Part shown: positions 1-7,424 of the stretch, piece after piece
Numbering within the stretch: the first letter of the stretch is position 1
How the letters are laid out: each line of letters opens with the position of its first letter
Origin: Prevotella sp.
GTDB taxonomy: Bacteria; Bacteroidota; Bacteroidia; Bacteroidales; Bacteroidaceae
Direction of reading: 5' to 3'
Length of the DNA: 55,931 nt
Assembly (NCBI GenBank): GCA_017428925.1
Contig: JAFRPY010000083.1
Span: 1 to 55,931, forward strand
Translations under genes and position numbers: made by a program
Notes under the pieces: model-generated
The model's database searches: none
Seen by the model: the letters and a program-made list of their open reading frames with translations, nothing else
What the model was told of the DNA's origin: nothing

Positions 1-285
1 GCCCTTCATCTTGTCTCGGTCAAAGAAGTCATACCTTTCATTGACTATGGACTCATAACGACGGCATCGGAGGGCTTCTGCCTTCTCGCGCATACGGTCG
101 TTGTAGTCCTTCTCACGTTGTGACTTCGGCTTGGCATAGATGTAGATGCCGAGCGATTCATGGCGCATGACCTTCATGGTGGACTCGTCCCGATAGCCAG
201 GGTAGTAGTCGAGATAGAAGGACAGCTGTTCTCCGCCTTTGATTTTCCGTGTACGGAGGGTCACGGTCTTGCAGATGTTACTCAT
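1..285 (-). CDS. Tyrosine recombinase (integrase), N-terminal part, cut by window edge
   Basis: The first 95 residues are present and the rest lies left of the window. The protein starts MSNICKTVTLRTRKIKGG and continues with a basic, tyrosine-rich segment (LDYYPGYRDE, then HESLGIYIYA). This matches the N-terminal arm-DNA-binding domain of Bacteroidetes integrases from conjugative and mobilizable elements. The catalytic domain (R-H-R-Y) is outside the window. It lies 129 bp downstream of a multi-HTH gene on the same strand, the usual partner of such integrases. The ATG at 283-285 is the only reasonable start. Family identity is likely; whether the enzyme is intact cannot be seen. Confidence 0.8.
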   Translation of the reverse strand, partial: MSNICKTVTLRTRKIKGGEQLSFYLDYYPGYRDESTMKVMRHESLGIYIYAKPKSQREKDYNDRMREKAEALRCRRYESIVNERYDFFDRDKMKG

Positions 286-414
286 ACTTATATCTTTTAA
301 ATGTTAGAAATCATGGTGGAGCGTTTCTCCACGGGTGCAAAGGAACTCAATGATGACATGCTGACTCCGATTATTTCCAATAATCACTGAATAATCTGAC
401 AATAAGGTAGAAAC

Positions 415-1377
415 TCAGAATCCAGAGGAGGTCATTCCCAAGGATTTTCGTTCTTCCATCACTCTTTCCACATCGGAACGAAGCAGGAGGTTAAGCCTTC
501 CTACTTTTGTCTTCTCGATATGCTTTACCTTGACGATGTGGCAGATGTTGGCTTTAGTCAGTCCATAGAGTTTCTGCACTTGCTCAACAGTATAATAGTT
601 TTCGTCCTCCAACAAGTCCGTCCGGCGTAGTTCATCAAAGTGGCTTTGAGAATAGTAGGTGTGTCCATACTCACGTTTACTGGGAATCTTGTGACGGTGG
701 GCATAGGAACGGACTGCCGTTAGGTTAATACCGTAACGGTCTGCCACTTCCTGTGGTGACAGCCAATCGGCGATGGCATCAGTGTTTATGGTAGTGCCGA
801 ATACAGCATCAATATGTTTCTTGCTGTAATAGTTCCGTCCAGCTATACGGCACATGGGAATCTGGTGGTGTTTGGCAGAGGCATATAGCCACGACTGCTT
901 GACCTTGTATATCTGCTTCACTTCTTCGCCAGAGTAGTATTCAAGTACTTCATCGGTTGCACGTTCCTCCTTTGCCTTGTCCTTTGCAGAATTCTTTATT
1001 TTCTTGGAAACAGACTTCTTGGGCTTAGTACATGGCAGGACACGATTATAAGGATTGGCCGCAAACATCTTCTCGATGTCACTCCTGCGGACAAGAGCCA
1101 TTCGGCTGCTCAACCGTGAGGCAGGCAACTTCCCTTGTTCTACGAGTTTATAGACATATTGACGGGTACAGCCTAAAAGGATAGCTGCTTTGGAAAAAGT
1201 CAGGTACTCCTGCTGCTGGAGTTCCATCGCTGGTTCAACTGCCCGAAGGAAATCCCTTTGTCTCTTTTTCTTGGTTTCCTTCGCTTGCTCGGCACATTCT
1301 TCTGAGCAGTACTTCTGCATTCCGTTGTTTGTGGTGAAAACCTTGCCACAATAAGCACATTTTCTGGTCTTTGGCAT
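415..1377 (-). CDS. DNA-binding protein with zinc-finger-like N-terminus and four excisionase-type HTH repeats
   Basis: The protein has 320 residues. The N-terminus holds a CxxC...CxxxC cluster (C7, C10, C24, C28) that probably binds zinc, followed by a basic stretch. Four similar winged-HTH units follow at about residues 58-105, 147-193, 205-250 and 261-307. Each opens with a short strand and helix (LTFSKAAILLG, YYSGEEVKQIY, WLSPQEVADRYG, YYTVEQVQKLYG) and ends in a wing plus an 'S..H/D...F' helix, as in HTH_17/MerR-like excisionase domains. A Lys-rich linker lies near 117-140. It is encoded just before the integrase on the same strand, so a role in recombination directionality or element regulation is inferred. 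Four units in one chain is more than the usual one or two. Confidence 0.75.
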   Translation of the reverse strand: MPKTRKCAYCGKVFTTNNGMQKYCSEECAEQAKETKKKRQRDFLRAVEPAMELQQQEYLTFSKAAILLGCTRQYVYKLVEQGKLPASRLSSRMALVRRSDIEKMFAANPYNRVLPCTKPKKSVSKKIKNSAKDKAKEERATDEVLEYYSGEEVKQIYKVKQSWLYASAKHHQIPMCRIAGRNYYSKKHIDAVFGTTINTDAIADWLSPQEVADRYGINLTAVRSYAHRHKIPSKREYGHTYYSQSHFDELRRTDLLEDENYYTVEQVQKLYGLTKANICHIVKVKHIEKTKVGRLNLLLRSDVERVMEERKSLGMTSSGF

Positions 1378-1725
1378 ACTTACGATATTTATGGTTCAAC
1401 ATTTCCTTTTGTTGTACCTCTCCGCAAGTAATCACAAGTTAACTCTCGACACCCTCTGTCAACTTTCGCCACAATGTTGCTTTACTCAAAAAGAGTTCAG
1501 GACTCTGTCAATTGTTGTAACCTGTCAGCAACACTTGTCAACTCTCTCCACGATGTGGCAAAAATAAAGCCTCGTAAATTCCCTGCGGTAGAAATACGTT
1601 GCAAATTTATAGGGAATTTCCGAAGCGACCAAAAACAGCTTTCGAAGTGTTAAAATCTAAAAGTGTCTGTATTCCAGCGATTTAAGTCTGGTTAGTTTTC
1701 GTTATTCATGGTAGTTTAGGAGTCT
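1378..1725. other. 348-bp non-coding stretch between the integrase module and the truncated surface-protein gene
   Basis: No convincing gene lies here. The left half carries the TGTCAA repeat cluster listed separately. The right half (about 1570-1725) is AT-rich. It probably contains the end of the integrative element and its junction with chromosomal DNA. I could not define the exact boundary because only one end of the element is in view. Confidence 0.5.
1437..1549. repeat. Cluster of TGTCAA-type motifs, possible integrase arm sites
   Basis: Five related short sequences occur in about 110 bp: AGTTAACTCTCGAC (1437-1450), CTCTGTCAACTTTCG (1454-1468), CTCTGTCAATTGTTG (1503-1517), CCTGTCAGCAACAC (1521-1534) and CTTGTCAACTCTCTCC (1534-1549). 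Repeats of this size next to an integrase/excisionase pair resemble the arm-type binding sites of tyrosine-recombinase elements. The function is inferred from position only. Confidence 0.4.
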
Positions 1726-2697
1726 CTAAATACAAGCCTGGAAAGCATAGCCTCCAATGCTAGTCACGGAATTAGGAATGGTCACCGAAGTCAGGCTGTT
1801 ACAACCATTAAAAGCATAGCTTCCAATGCTGGTCACGGAGGTAGGGATGGTCACGGAAGTAAGACCGGTACAACCACGGAAAGCATTATTTCTAATACTA
1901 GTCACAGAACTTGGTATAACCAAATCTGTAATTTCATTGTCATTTAATAATAAATGATGTTCTTTTCCATTATTTAGAGGGTCAGATAAATCATTACCAA
2001 AAGAAATATTTAGCCATGCCTCTAAATCAGAAATATGCACGGAGGTCAGGCTGCTGCAACCAAAGAAAGCATCCCTTTCAATGGTGGTCATTGAATTGCC
2101 GATGGTCACAGAGGTCAGGCCGCTGCAGCCAAAGAAAGCACTTTCTCTAATGGTGGTCACTGAATTGCCGATGGTCACAGAGGTCAGGCCAGTGCAACTG
2201 CTGAAAGCCCACTCTCCGATGCTGGTCACGGAATTGGGGATGGTCACAGAGGTGAGGCCGCTGCAACCATTGAAAGCATAGCCTCCAATACTAGTCACGG
2301 AATTAGGAATGGTCACCGAAATCAGGCTGCTGCAACCAAAGAAAGCATAGTTTGCGATGCTGGTCACGTAGTTAGAGATGGTCACAGAGGTCAGGCCTGA
2401 GCAACCTTGGAACACATAATCGCCAATGTTGGTCACGCTGTTTGGGATGGTCACAGAGGTTAGGTCTGTACAATTATAGAAAGCACTTCTTCTGATGGTG
2501 GTCACGGAATACTCATTTTCTTCATACATCACTTTCTCGGGAATAACAATATCACCAGCGTAGTCTGTTTTTTTTGCAACCTCAACAGTCAGATTCTCTT
2601 CGGAAGTGACATTATATGCTATTCCATCAACCTCAAAGGCGAAGGATAATACTGAGCACAAAAGTAGTGCTGATAATAATAATATTTTTTTCATCAT
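1726..2697 (-). CDS. BspA-like leucine-rich repeat surface protein, apparently 3'-truncated
   Basis: The protein has 323 residues. A signal peptide (MMKKILLLSALLLCSVLSFAF) is followed by a short N-terminal domain and then tandem repeats of about 23 residues with the pattern 'AFxGCSGLTSVTIPNSVTSIG', the Treponema/BspA-type LRR. The DNA repeats have a 69-bp period. One repeat is interrupted by an insert (DLEAWLNISFGNDLSDPLNN). The chain stops at GGYAFQACI, in the middle of a repeat, and lacks the C-terminal sorting tail seen in the two large secreted proteins of this window. The stop lies next to the integrase module, so truncation by element insertion is likely. It may still be expressed as a short secreted protein, but proper surface attachment is doubtful. 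Confidence 0.8.
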   Translation of the reverse strand: MMKKILLLSALLLCSVLSFAFEVDGIAYNVTSEENLTVEVAKKTDYAGDIVIPEKVMYEENEYSVTTIRRSAFYNCTDLTSVTIPNSVTNIGDYVFQGCSGLTSVTISNYVTSIANYAFFGCSSLISVTIPNSVTSIGGYAFNGCSGLTSVTIPNSVTSIGEWAFSSCTGLTSVTIGNSVTTIRESAFFGCSGLTSVTIGNSMTTIERDAFFGCSSLTSVHISDLEAWLNISFGNDLSDPLNNGKEHHLLLNDNEITDLVIPSSVTSIRNNAFRGCTGLTSVTIPTSVTSIGSYAFNGCNSLTSVTIPNSVTSIGGYAFQACI

Positions 2698-2784
2698 GCC
2701 AATTGTTTAGTTCGTAATAACTGTTCATGCCTACAAACACCCCAGAATCGGCTTAATGGTTAAATTATAGGTTAGCTTATGATA

Positions 2785-3142
2785 CAAAAAAGGCGTAGGT
2801 GTCTGTTTCTTTGCCCATCCTGGATTCAAAGGCCTTCGCATTGCCCACCTCACACAGGATAGACAACGCAGTTAGCCCACGCCAGTACGAACTATATAAT
2901 ATAAGGTATATAGAAACGCACTACGCAGACGCTTCGTTGTCATCTGTCTGCTGTGAGGTTAGAGTTTGCGAAGTTCTTGAATCACAACGACAGACGTTCG
3001 AAAACGTCTTTCTCATACGATAAGATGCCCGCCGCCCTTGTGGGGCAAACTGGCAACAACGACAAGCAGCCTGTTCAGCGAGCAAAGCCCAAACACTTTT
3101 GGTGCCTCATGAGCGCAAGCCCACTCGCATACCGACCACTGT
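2785..3142 (-). ncRNA. Candidate structured RNA or long 5' leader of the BspA-like gene
   Basis: A good promoter (3149-3180) points leftward into this segment. Read on the minus strand it holds several hairpins: an AGACGTT/AACGTCT stem closed by TTCG, a GCAGAC/GTCTGC stem, an ATCCTG/CAGGAT stem, and a closing pair GGCGTGGG with CCTACGCC (one G-U). The last stem is followed at once by six T residues near 2785-2790, like an intrinsic terminator. It could be an independent RNA of about 360 nt, or a 445-nt leader with an attenuator for the LRR gene at 2697. I do not see tmRNA, RNase P or SRP RNA signatures. Confidence 0.4.
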
Positions 3143-3148
3143 CGACTG

Positions 3149-3180
3149 CAAAGATAGAGAATTAAAACGAAAGTTCCAAA
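3149..3180 (-). promoter_or_regulatory. Promoter of the candidate RNA / BspA-like gene leader
   Basis: On the minus strand, TTTG (3177-3180) is followed after 20 bp by TATCTTTG (3149-3156), the Bacteroidetes housekeeping pattern. The predicted start is near 3142. Confidence 0.6.
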
Positions 3181-3220
3181 TAATAGCGCAAAAAACAGAA
3201 GAGATCCCAAAAGCTTCCCC

Positions 3221-3428
3221 TCACTTTCTTAAACAAAAATCTTCATAAATATAACACAATTGTGTGGTGGATTCATCACTATTTACTCCCCTCCATATAG
3301 GGAGGGGATGGGGGTGGGTCTCTTTTTCCTTTTATCAACCACCCCTAGCCCCTCCTGTCTCAGGAGGGGAACTTCAACCGTACAATACAAACATTTTTGT
3401 AAGATTTTTGTAGATTTTTGTCCATAGG
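3221..3428. repeat. AT-rich imperfect palindromic repeat, copy A, carrying an internal GC-rich repeat pair
   Basis: The left arm (about 3222-3260) and right arm (about 3388-3428) are imperfect inverted repeats built on AAACAAAAATCTTC and GATTTTTGTAGATTTTTG. The same arms occur at 26824-26924. The first 24 bases of the left arms are identical between the two copies and the right arms are nearly so. Copy A is about twice as long because a GC-rich inverted repeat pair (3286-3371) lies between its arms. It has no coding capacity and looks like a small non-autonomous or REP/MITE-like element. Confidence 0.55.
3286..3371. repeat. BIME-like inverted pair of GC-rich repeats
   Basis: Unit 1 (3286-3319) is a CTCCCCTCC/GGGAGGGG hairpin followed by ATGGGGGTGGG. 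Unit 2 (3339-3371) is the same module on the other strand (hairpin CCCCTCC...GGAGGGG, tail CTAGGGGTGG). About 20 bp of T-rich DNA separates them. Related single or tandem units occur at 7298-7335 and 21108-21175. Confidence 0.65.
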
Positions 3429-3488
3429 TGAAATGGGGACTTAGTAGTTACATTGCAATAACTATACGTTAAAACTTCACAAATAGCA

Positions 3489-3518
3489 TTGCGGTGTCAA
3501 AAAAAAATCGTATCTTTG
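3489..3518 (+). promoter_or_regulatory. sodB promoter
   Basis: TTG (3489-3491) and TATCTTTG (3511-3518) are 19 bp apart. The start codon follows about 33 bp downstream. Confidence 0.6.
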
Positions 3519-3551
3519 GCAACCGAACAATGATTTCTGTATCTAAAACTA

Positions 3552-4142
3552 ATGTCAATGAAACCTTTTGAACTCATCAACCTGCCCTACGCACCAGATG
3601 CACTGGAACCCGTCGTCAGCAACGAGACAATAGCGCTGCACCACGGCAAGCACCTGCAGACCTATGTGACCAACCTCAACAACCTGTTGCCAGGCAGCGG
3701 TTTGGAAGACCTTCCGTTAGAGGAAATTGTAAAAAAGTCGGAAGGGGCAATTTTCAACAATGCCGGACAGATACTTAACCATAACCTGTATTTCCTTGCC
3801 CTCTGCAAACCCAAGGCTGACAATGCTCCCACAGGACCACTGGCTGATGCCATCGTCAAGCAATTTGGTTCATTAGAGGCTTTCCAAAAGGAATTTACCC
3901 AGAAGGGTGCAACACTGTTCGGCTCGGGATGGGTATGGCTCTCGAAAGACAACGACAACCAACTCGTCATTACCCAAGAAACAAACGCTCAGAACCCAGT
4001 CACCAAAGGACTGACGCCACTGCTCACGTTCGATGTATGGGAACACGCCTACTACGTGGACTACCAGAACCGCCGGGCCGACTATCTGGCCGCATTATGG
4101 CAGATTGTTGACTGGGATGTCGTCGGGAAGCGTTACCTTTAG
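3552..4142 (+). CDS. sodB: Superoxide dismutase, Fe/Mn type
   Basis: The protein has 196 residues, the usual length for the family, and converts superoxide to oxygen and peroxide in the cytoplasm. The four metal ligands are recognisable: His30 in LHHGKHLQTYV, the His in ILNHNLYF, and the Asp and His of FDVWEHAYY. The C-terminal YLAALWQIVDWD segment is typical. Iron versus manganese (or cambialistic) use cannot be told by eye. An ATG two codons in (3558, MKPFELINLPYAP) is an equally good start. An SDR gene begins 3 bp after the stop, so the two are probably co-transcribed. Confidence 0.95.
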   Translation: MSMKPFELINLPYAPDALEPVVSNETIALHHGKHLQTYVTNLNNLLPGSGLEDLPLEEIVKKSEGAIFNNAGQILNHNLYFLALCKPKADNAPTGPLADAIVKQFGSLEAFQKEFTQKGATLFGSGWVWLSKDNDNQLVITQETNAQNPVTKGLTPLLTFDVWEHAYYVDYQNRRADYLAALWQIVDWDVVGKRYL

Positions 4143-4145
4143 GAA

Positions 4146-4877
4146 ATGGAAGGCAGGCGTGGAATCATCATGGGAGCCTCGTCGGGCTTGGGGCGCAGCA
4201 TTGCCGAAATCCTCTTGCAAAAGGGATGGCGGCTGGGTGTGGCCGCACGGCGCGAGGAACTGCTGCTGCCACTGAAAGAGAAATATCCGCAACAGGTTGT
4301 AACGGCATGTATCGACGTGAATGCCGAGGATGCCGGTGAGCGATTGCTGAAATTAGCAGGACAGCTGGGCGGCATCGAACTCTACTTCCACGTAGCGGGC
4401 ATCGGCAAGCAAAACATGGAACTGGAACAGGACATTGAGATGGACACCGTAGAAACCAATGCCAAAGGGTTCACCCGCTGCATCACCACAATGTACAACC
4501 ACTTGGCCGAGAACGGCGGCGGCCATATTGCCGCCATCAGCAGCATAGCGGGAACGAAGGGACTGGGTGCGGCACCTTCCTATAGTGCTACGAAAGCTTT
4601 CCAGAACACCTATCTGGAAGCGTTGGAACAGCAGTCCTGCATGCGCCGCCTGAACATCAGCATCAGCGACATACGGCCGGGGTTCGTGGCCACTCCGCTA
4701 CTCGGTGAACAGCCTCACTACCCCATACTGATGGAAACAGAACGGGCAGCACAGGAAATTGTCAGCGCAGTGCTCAGCAATAAACACGTCCACGTGCTCG
4801 ACTGGCACTATCGCCTGCTCACCCCGCTCTGGCGAATCGTTCCCCGCTGGCTATGGCGGCGGCTCAACATCAAATAG
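4146..4877 (+). CDS. Short-chain dehydrogenase/reductase
   Basis: The protein has 243 residues and an NAD(P)-binding Rossmann fold. The nucleotide-binding glycine motif is GASSGLG near the N-terminus. The catalytic Ser is in ISSIAGTKG and the Tyr/Lys pair in SYSATKAF, so the classical catalytic set is complete. The C-terminus is rich in Trp and Arg (LTPLWRIVPRWLWRRL) and may contact the membrane. It follows sodB with a 3-bp gap and has no promoter of its own. The substrate is unknown. Confidence 0.85.
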   Translation: MEGRRGIIMGASSGLGRSIAEILLQKGWRLGVAARREELLLPLKEKYPQQVVTACIDVNAEDAGERLLKLAGQLGGIELYFHVAGIGKQNMELEQDIEMDTVETNAKGFTRCITTMYNHLAENGGGHIAAISSIAGTKGLGAAPSYSATKAFQNTYLEALEQQSCMRRLNISISDIRPGFVATPLLGEQPHYPILMETERAAQEIVSAVLSNKHVHVLDWHYRLLTPLWRIVPRWLWRRLNIK

Positions 4878-4930
4878 CAATCATTAACGGAAATAATTCA
4901 ACTTACTAATAATTCACTATCGAAAACATT

Positions 4931-6313
4931 ATGGACAACAAGAACGACCTCTCGAGGCGAGAATTCCTGAAACGCCTCGGTATCGGCACCTTTTCGGCTG
5001 CCGCAATGATAGGACTTGAGCCGCTTTCGGCCATGGCCAAAGGAGCTGAGGAAAAACCTAAAACACCTGCCGATGGTGAAGGCGACATACGGATGACCTA
5101 CCGCGTGAACCGCCATTCCAACGACAAGGTTTCTCTTTTAGGCTATGGCATGATGCGACTGCCCCAGAAAAACGGAAAGATTGACCAAGAGCTGGTGAAT
5201 CGTGAGGTGGACTATGCCATCGCCCATGGTATAAACTATTTCGACACGGCACCAATGTATGCCCGCGGAGAGTCGGAGATAGTCACAGGCATTGCCCTGA
5301 GCCGTCATCCGCGTGAGAAATACTTCATTGCCACCAAGATGTCGAACCAAGGCCAACAGTTATGGGACTTCGATAGAGCAAAAGAGATGTATCTGGAATC
5401 GTTTAAGCGGCTCAGGGTGGATTATATTGACTATTACCTGCTCCACTCCATCGGCGGCGGAGGCATGGACACTCTCCGCGGACGATTCCTCGACAACGGA
5501 CTGCTCGAGTTCCTGCTGAATGAACGCAAGGCGGGACGCATACGCAATCTCGGATTCTCTTACCACGGTGACGTGGAGGCGTTCGACTGGCTGCTGGACC
5601 ATAACGATGACTATCAGTGGGATTTCGTGCAGATAGAACTGAACTATCTTGACTGGCGACATGCCTCTACCAAGGGAGGATGGCGACACGATGCCGATGC
5701 CGAATATCTCTACAACAAACTGGAGAAACTGGGCATCCAGGCTGTGGTCATGGAACCGCTTTTAGGAGGACGACTGGCAAAGGTTCCCGAGGAAATAGAA
5801 AACCAATTTAGAGCCGAACGGCCCGATGCTACGCCAGCCTCATGGGCTTTCCGCTGGGTAGGCACACTGCCCAACATCCTTGTAGCACTCAGCGGCATGA
5901 CCACCATGGAAGTCTTGGAAGAAAACGTGCAGACCTTCTCGCCACTCGATCCCTGTACCGAGAAAGAAAAGGAGATGCTCAGCCAAATTGCCGACCAGAT
6001 GGCCGGATTCCCCGTAGTGCCCTGCACTGCTTGCAGCTATTGCATGCCTTGCCCCTACGGTGTGGATATTCCCGGCAACTTCGGCTACTACAACAATGCC
6101 GTCAACGAGAAGCTGCTGCCGCTGCCGTCAAAGGATTCACCCGACTATGCCGAACGGCTGCAGAAATACCAGCAGGGCTATGAACAGACGCTAAAGACCG
6201 AGAACTGGGCCACGAAATGCATGGACTGCGAAGAGTGCCTGCCCAAATGTCCGCAGCAGATTCGTATTCCTAACCAACTTGCCCGCGTCGCTGAATTGCT
6301 GAATAAACCTTAG
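4931..6313 (+). CDS. Tat-exported aldo/keto reductase with C-terminal ferredoxin-like Fe-S domain
   Basis: The protein has 460 residues. The N-terminus has a twin-arginine signal (SRREFLKR at 8-15, then a hydrophobic stretch ending SAMA), so export as a folded protein is likely. The AKR barrel keeps the catalytic set Asp105, Tyr110 (DTAPMY), Lys136 (ATKMS) and His172 (LLHS). The C-terminus adds two cysteine clusters, C365/C368/C371/C374 and C430/C433/C436/C440, fitting two [4Fe-4S] centres. This architecture is common among Bacteroidetes oxidoreductases, but the substrate and electron partner are unknown. Its 3' end overlaps the convergent symporter gene by 44 bp. Confidence 0.88.
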   Translation: MDNKNDLSRREFLKRLGIGTFSAAAMIGLEPLSAMAKGAEEKPKTPADGEGDIRMTYRVNRHSNDKVSLLGYGMMRLPQKNGKIDQELVNREVDYAIAHGINYFDTAPMYARGESEIVTGIALSRHPREKYFIATKMSNQGQQLWDFDRAKEMYLESFKRLRVDYIDYYLLHSIGGGGMDTLRGRFLDNGLLEFLLNERKAGRIRNLGFSYHGDVEAFDWLLDHNDDYQWDFVQIELNYLDWRHASTKGGWRHDADAEYLYNKLEKLGIQAVVMEPLLGGRLAKVPEEIENQFRAERPDATPASWAFRWVGTLPNILVALSGMTTMEVLEENVQTFSPLDPCTEKEKEMLSQIADQMAGFPVVPCTACSYCMPCPYGVDIPGNFGYYNNAVNEKLLPLPSKDSPDYAERLQKYQQGYEQTLKTENWATKCMDCEECLPKCPQQIRIPNQLARVAELLNKP

Positions 6314-7211
6314 CCATGACGGCTCCCGAGATGTTGTGCCATACGCTGAACAACGCCCCGGGAATGGTTGCCATAGGATAAGCCGCGAAATGAAGCGTGG
6401 CCAGGCTTGATGCGAGACCTGAATTCTGCATGCCCACCTCGATAGAGACTGCCACGCGCTTCTTCATTTCCATTCCCAACAGCCGGGCCAGCATATAGCC
6501 CACCATCAGGCCACACACATTGTGCAGCATCACCACCAGCATGATGAGCCAGCCGCCCACCATCAGCTTTGCCGAATTGGCCGAGACGATGATGGCAACT
6601 ATCAGTGCGATGGCCAGCGATGACAGAGCAGGCAGATAAGCCACGGCCTGCTCTGTGACTTTTGGCATCAGGCTGCGGAAAACCAGTCCGGCCACAATGG
6701 GCAGGATGACAACCCAAAGAATACTCAGGAACATGCTCACCACATCGACATCCACTCGCTCGCCGGCCATCAGCCAGGTGAGCAGCGGGGTGAGTATGGG
6801 CGCCAACAGCGTAGAGACACCCGTCATGCCAACCGACAATGCCAGGTCGCCCTTGGCCAGATAAGTGATGACGTTCGAGGCCGTGCCACCCGGACAGCAA
6901 CCCACCAATACCACGCCCAGCGCCAATTCGTCGCTCAGTGAAAAGCCCTTGGCCAGCGACCAGGCCAGCAACGGCATCACCGTGAACTGTGCCAGACAGC
7001 CGATGATGACATCCTTGGGGCGGCTGAACACGACCTTGAAATCCTCCAGTTTCAAGGTAAGTCCCATGCCGAACATCACCACACCCAGCAGGGGATTTAT
7101 CATAGTGGGTTTCAGCACACTAAACGTCTCGGGAAACAGCAGCGCGAAAACGGCCGTGAGGAGCACCAGCACTCCCATCCAGCGAGATATGAAATCACAA
7201 ATCTTTTTCAT
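6270..7211 (-). CDS. Bile acid:sodium symporter (BASS/SBF) family transporter
   Basis: The protein has 313 residues and is strongly hydrophobic, with about nine or ten predicted membrane helices. The family signature is clear: GCCPGGTASNVITYLAKGD, followed by VGMTGVSTLLAPILTPLL. Members carry bile acids or other organic anions with sodium; many bacterial ones take up pantoate or keto acids, so the substrate is open. The gene has its own promoter and converges on the aldo/keto reductase gene with a 44-bp overlap of coding ends. Confidence 0.88.
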   Translation of the reverse strand: MKKICDFISRWMGVLVLLTAVFALLFPETFSVLKPTMINPLLGVVMFGMGLTLKLEDFKVVFSRPKDVIIGCLAQFTVMPLLAWSLAKGFSLSDELALGVVLVGCCPGGTASNVITYLAKGDLALSVGMTGVSTLLAPILTPLLTWLMAGERVDVDVVSMFLSILWVVILPIVAGLVFRSLMPKVTEQAVAYLPALSSLAIALIVAIIVSANSAKLMVGGWLIMLVVMLHNVCGLMVGYMLARLLGMEMKKRVAVSIEVGMQNSGLASSLATLHFAAYPMATIPGALFSVWHNISGAVMAKVYSAIQRRGQVG

Positions 7212-7233
7212 TCCTGTTATTTAAAAACCGGTG

Positions 7234-7264
7234 CAAAATTACTAAAAAACTAACGGTATGCAAA
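7234..7264 (-). promoter_or_regulatory. Promoter of the BASS transporter gene
   Basis: On the minus strand, TTTG (7261-7264) is followed after 19 bp by TAATTTTG (7234-7241), 23 bp upstream of the ATG. Confidence 0.6.
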
Positions 7265-7297
7265 TATTAACCTAATTTTTTTGCAGAAGCCATTGAA

Positions 7298-7335
7298 CTC
7301 CCCTCCCATCGAGGGGAGGGGTTAGGGGTGGGGTC
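7298..7335. repeat. Single GC-rich REP-like unit
   Basis: CTCCCCTCCC, ATCG loop, AGGGGAGGGG, then the tail TTAGGGGTGGGG. It is the same module as in 3286-3371 and 21108-21175, and lies between the divergent transporter and fhs genes. Confidence 0.65.
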
Positions 7336-7372
7336 AAAATCACCCTATTTCGTCAAAAAACAGAAACGTTTC

Positions 7373-7403
7373 TTTGTTTTGCCGAGACTTTTGTGTAATT
7401 TTG
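7373..7403 (+). promoter_or_regulatory. fhs promoter
   Basis: TTTG (7373-7376), a 19-bp spacer, and TAATTTTG (7396-7403). The predicted transcription start (about 7410) lies downstream of the in-frame ATG at 7374. The start codon at 7425 is therefore the real one. Confidence 0.65.
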
Positions 7404-7424
7404 TCCCCCACAAACCAAGTAGTT

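Larger units (their letters stand above)
2698..3551. other. 854-bp non-coding region with a possible RNA leader, repeats and the sodB promoter
   Basis: The short open frames here cross promoter and hairpin elements and show no family resemblance, so none is accepted as a gene. The stretch holds, from left to right, a hairpin-rich segment read on the minus strand (2785-3142) with its promoter, an AT-rich palindromic repeat with a GC-rich repeat pair inside it (3221-3428), and the sodB promoter (3489-3518). Confidence 0.7.

Noticed and set aside
1736-2500. 69-bp DNA repeats as a CRISPR array
   Set aside because: They are coding repeats of a leucine-rich protein, with no unique spacers.
2785-3142. 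tmRNA, RNase P RNA, 6S or SRP RNA as identity of the structured segment
   Set aside because: No tRNA-like ends or tag frame, no RNase P core motifs, and no SRP tetraloop core were found; 6S could not be supported from sequence alone.
2799-3210. Three short open frames in the 2.7-3.2 kb gap
   Set aside because: They cross a promoter and stable hairpins in both directions; no homology is recognisable.
7374-7424. Upstream ATG for fhs giving 577 residues
   Set aside because: It lies inside the promoter, before the predicted transcription start, and adds residues not found in the family.
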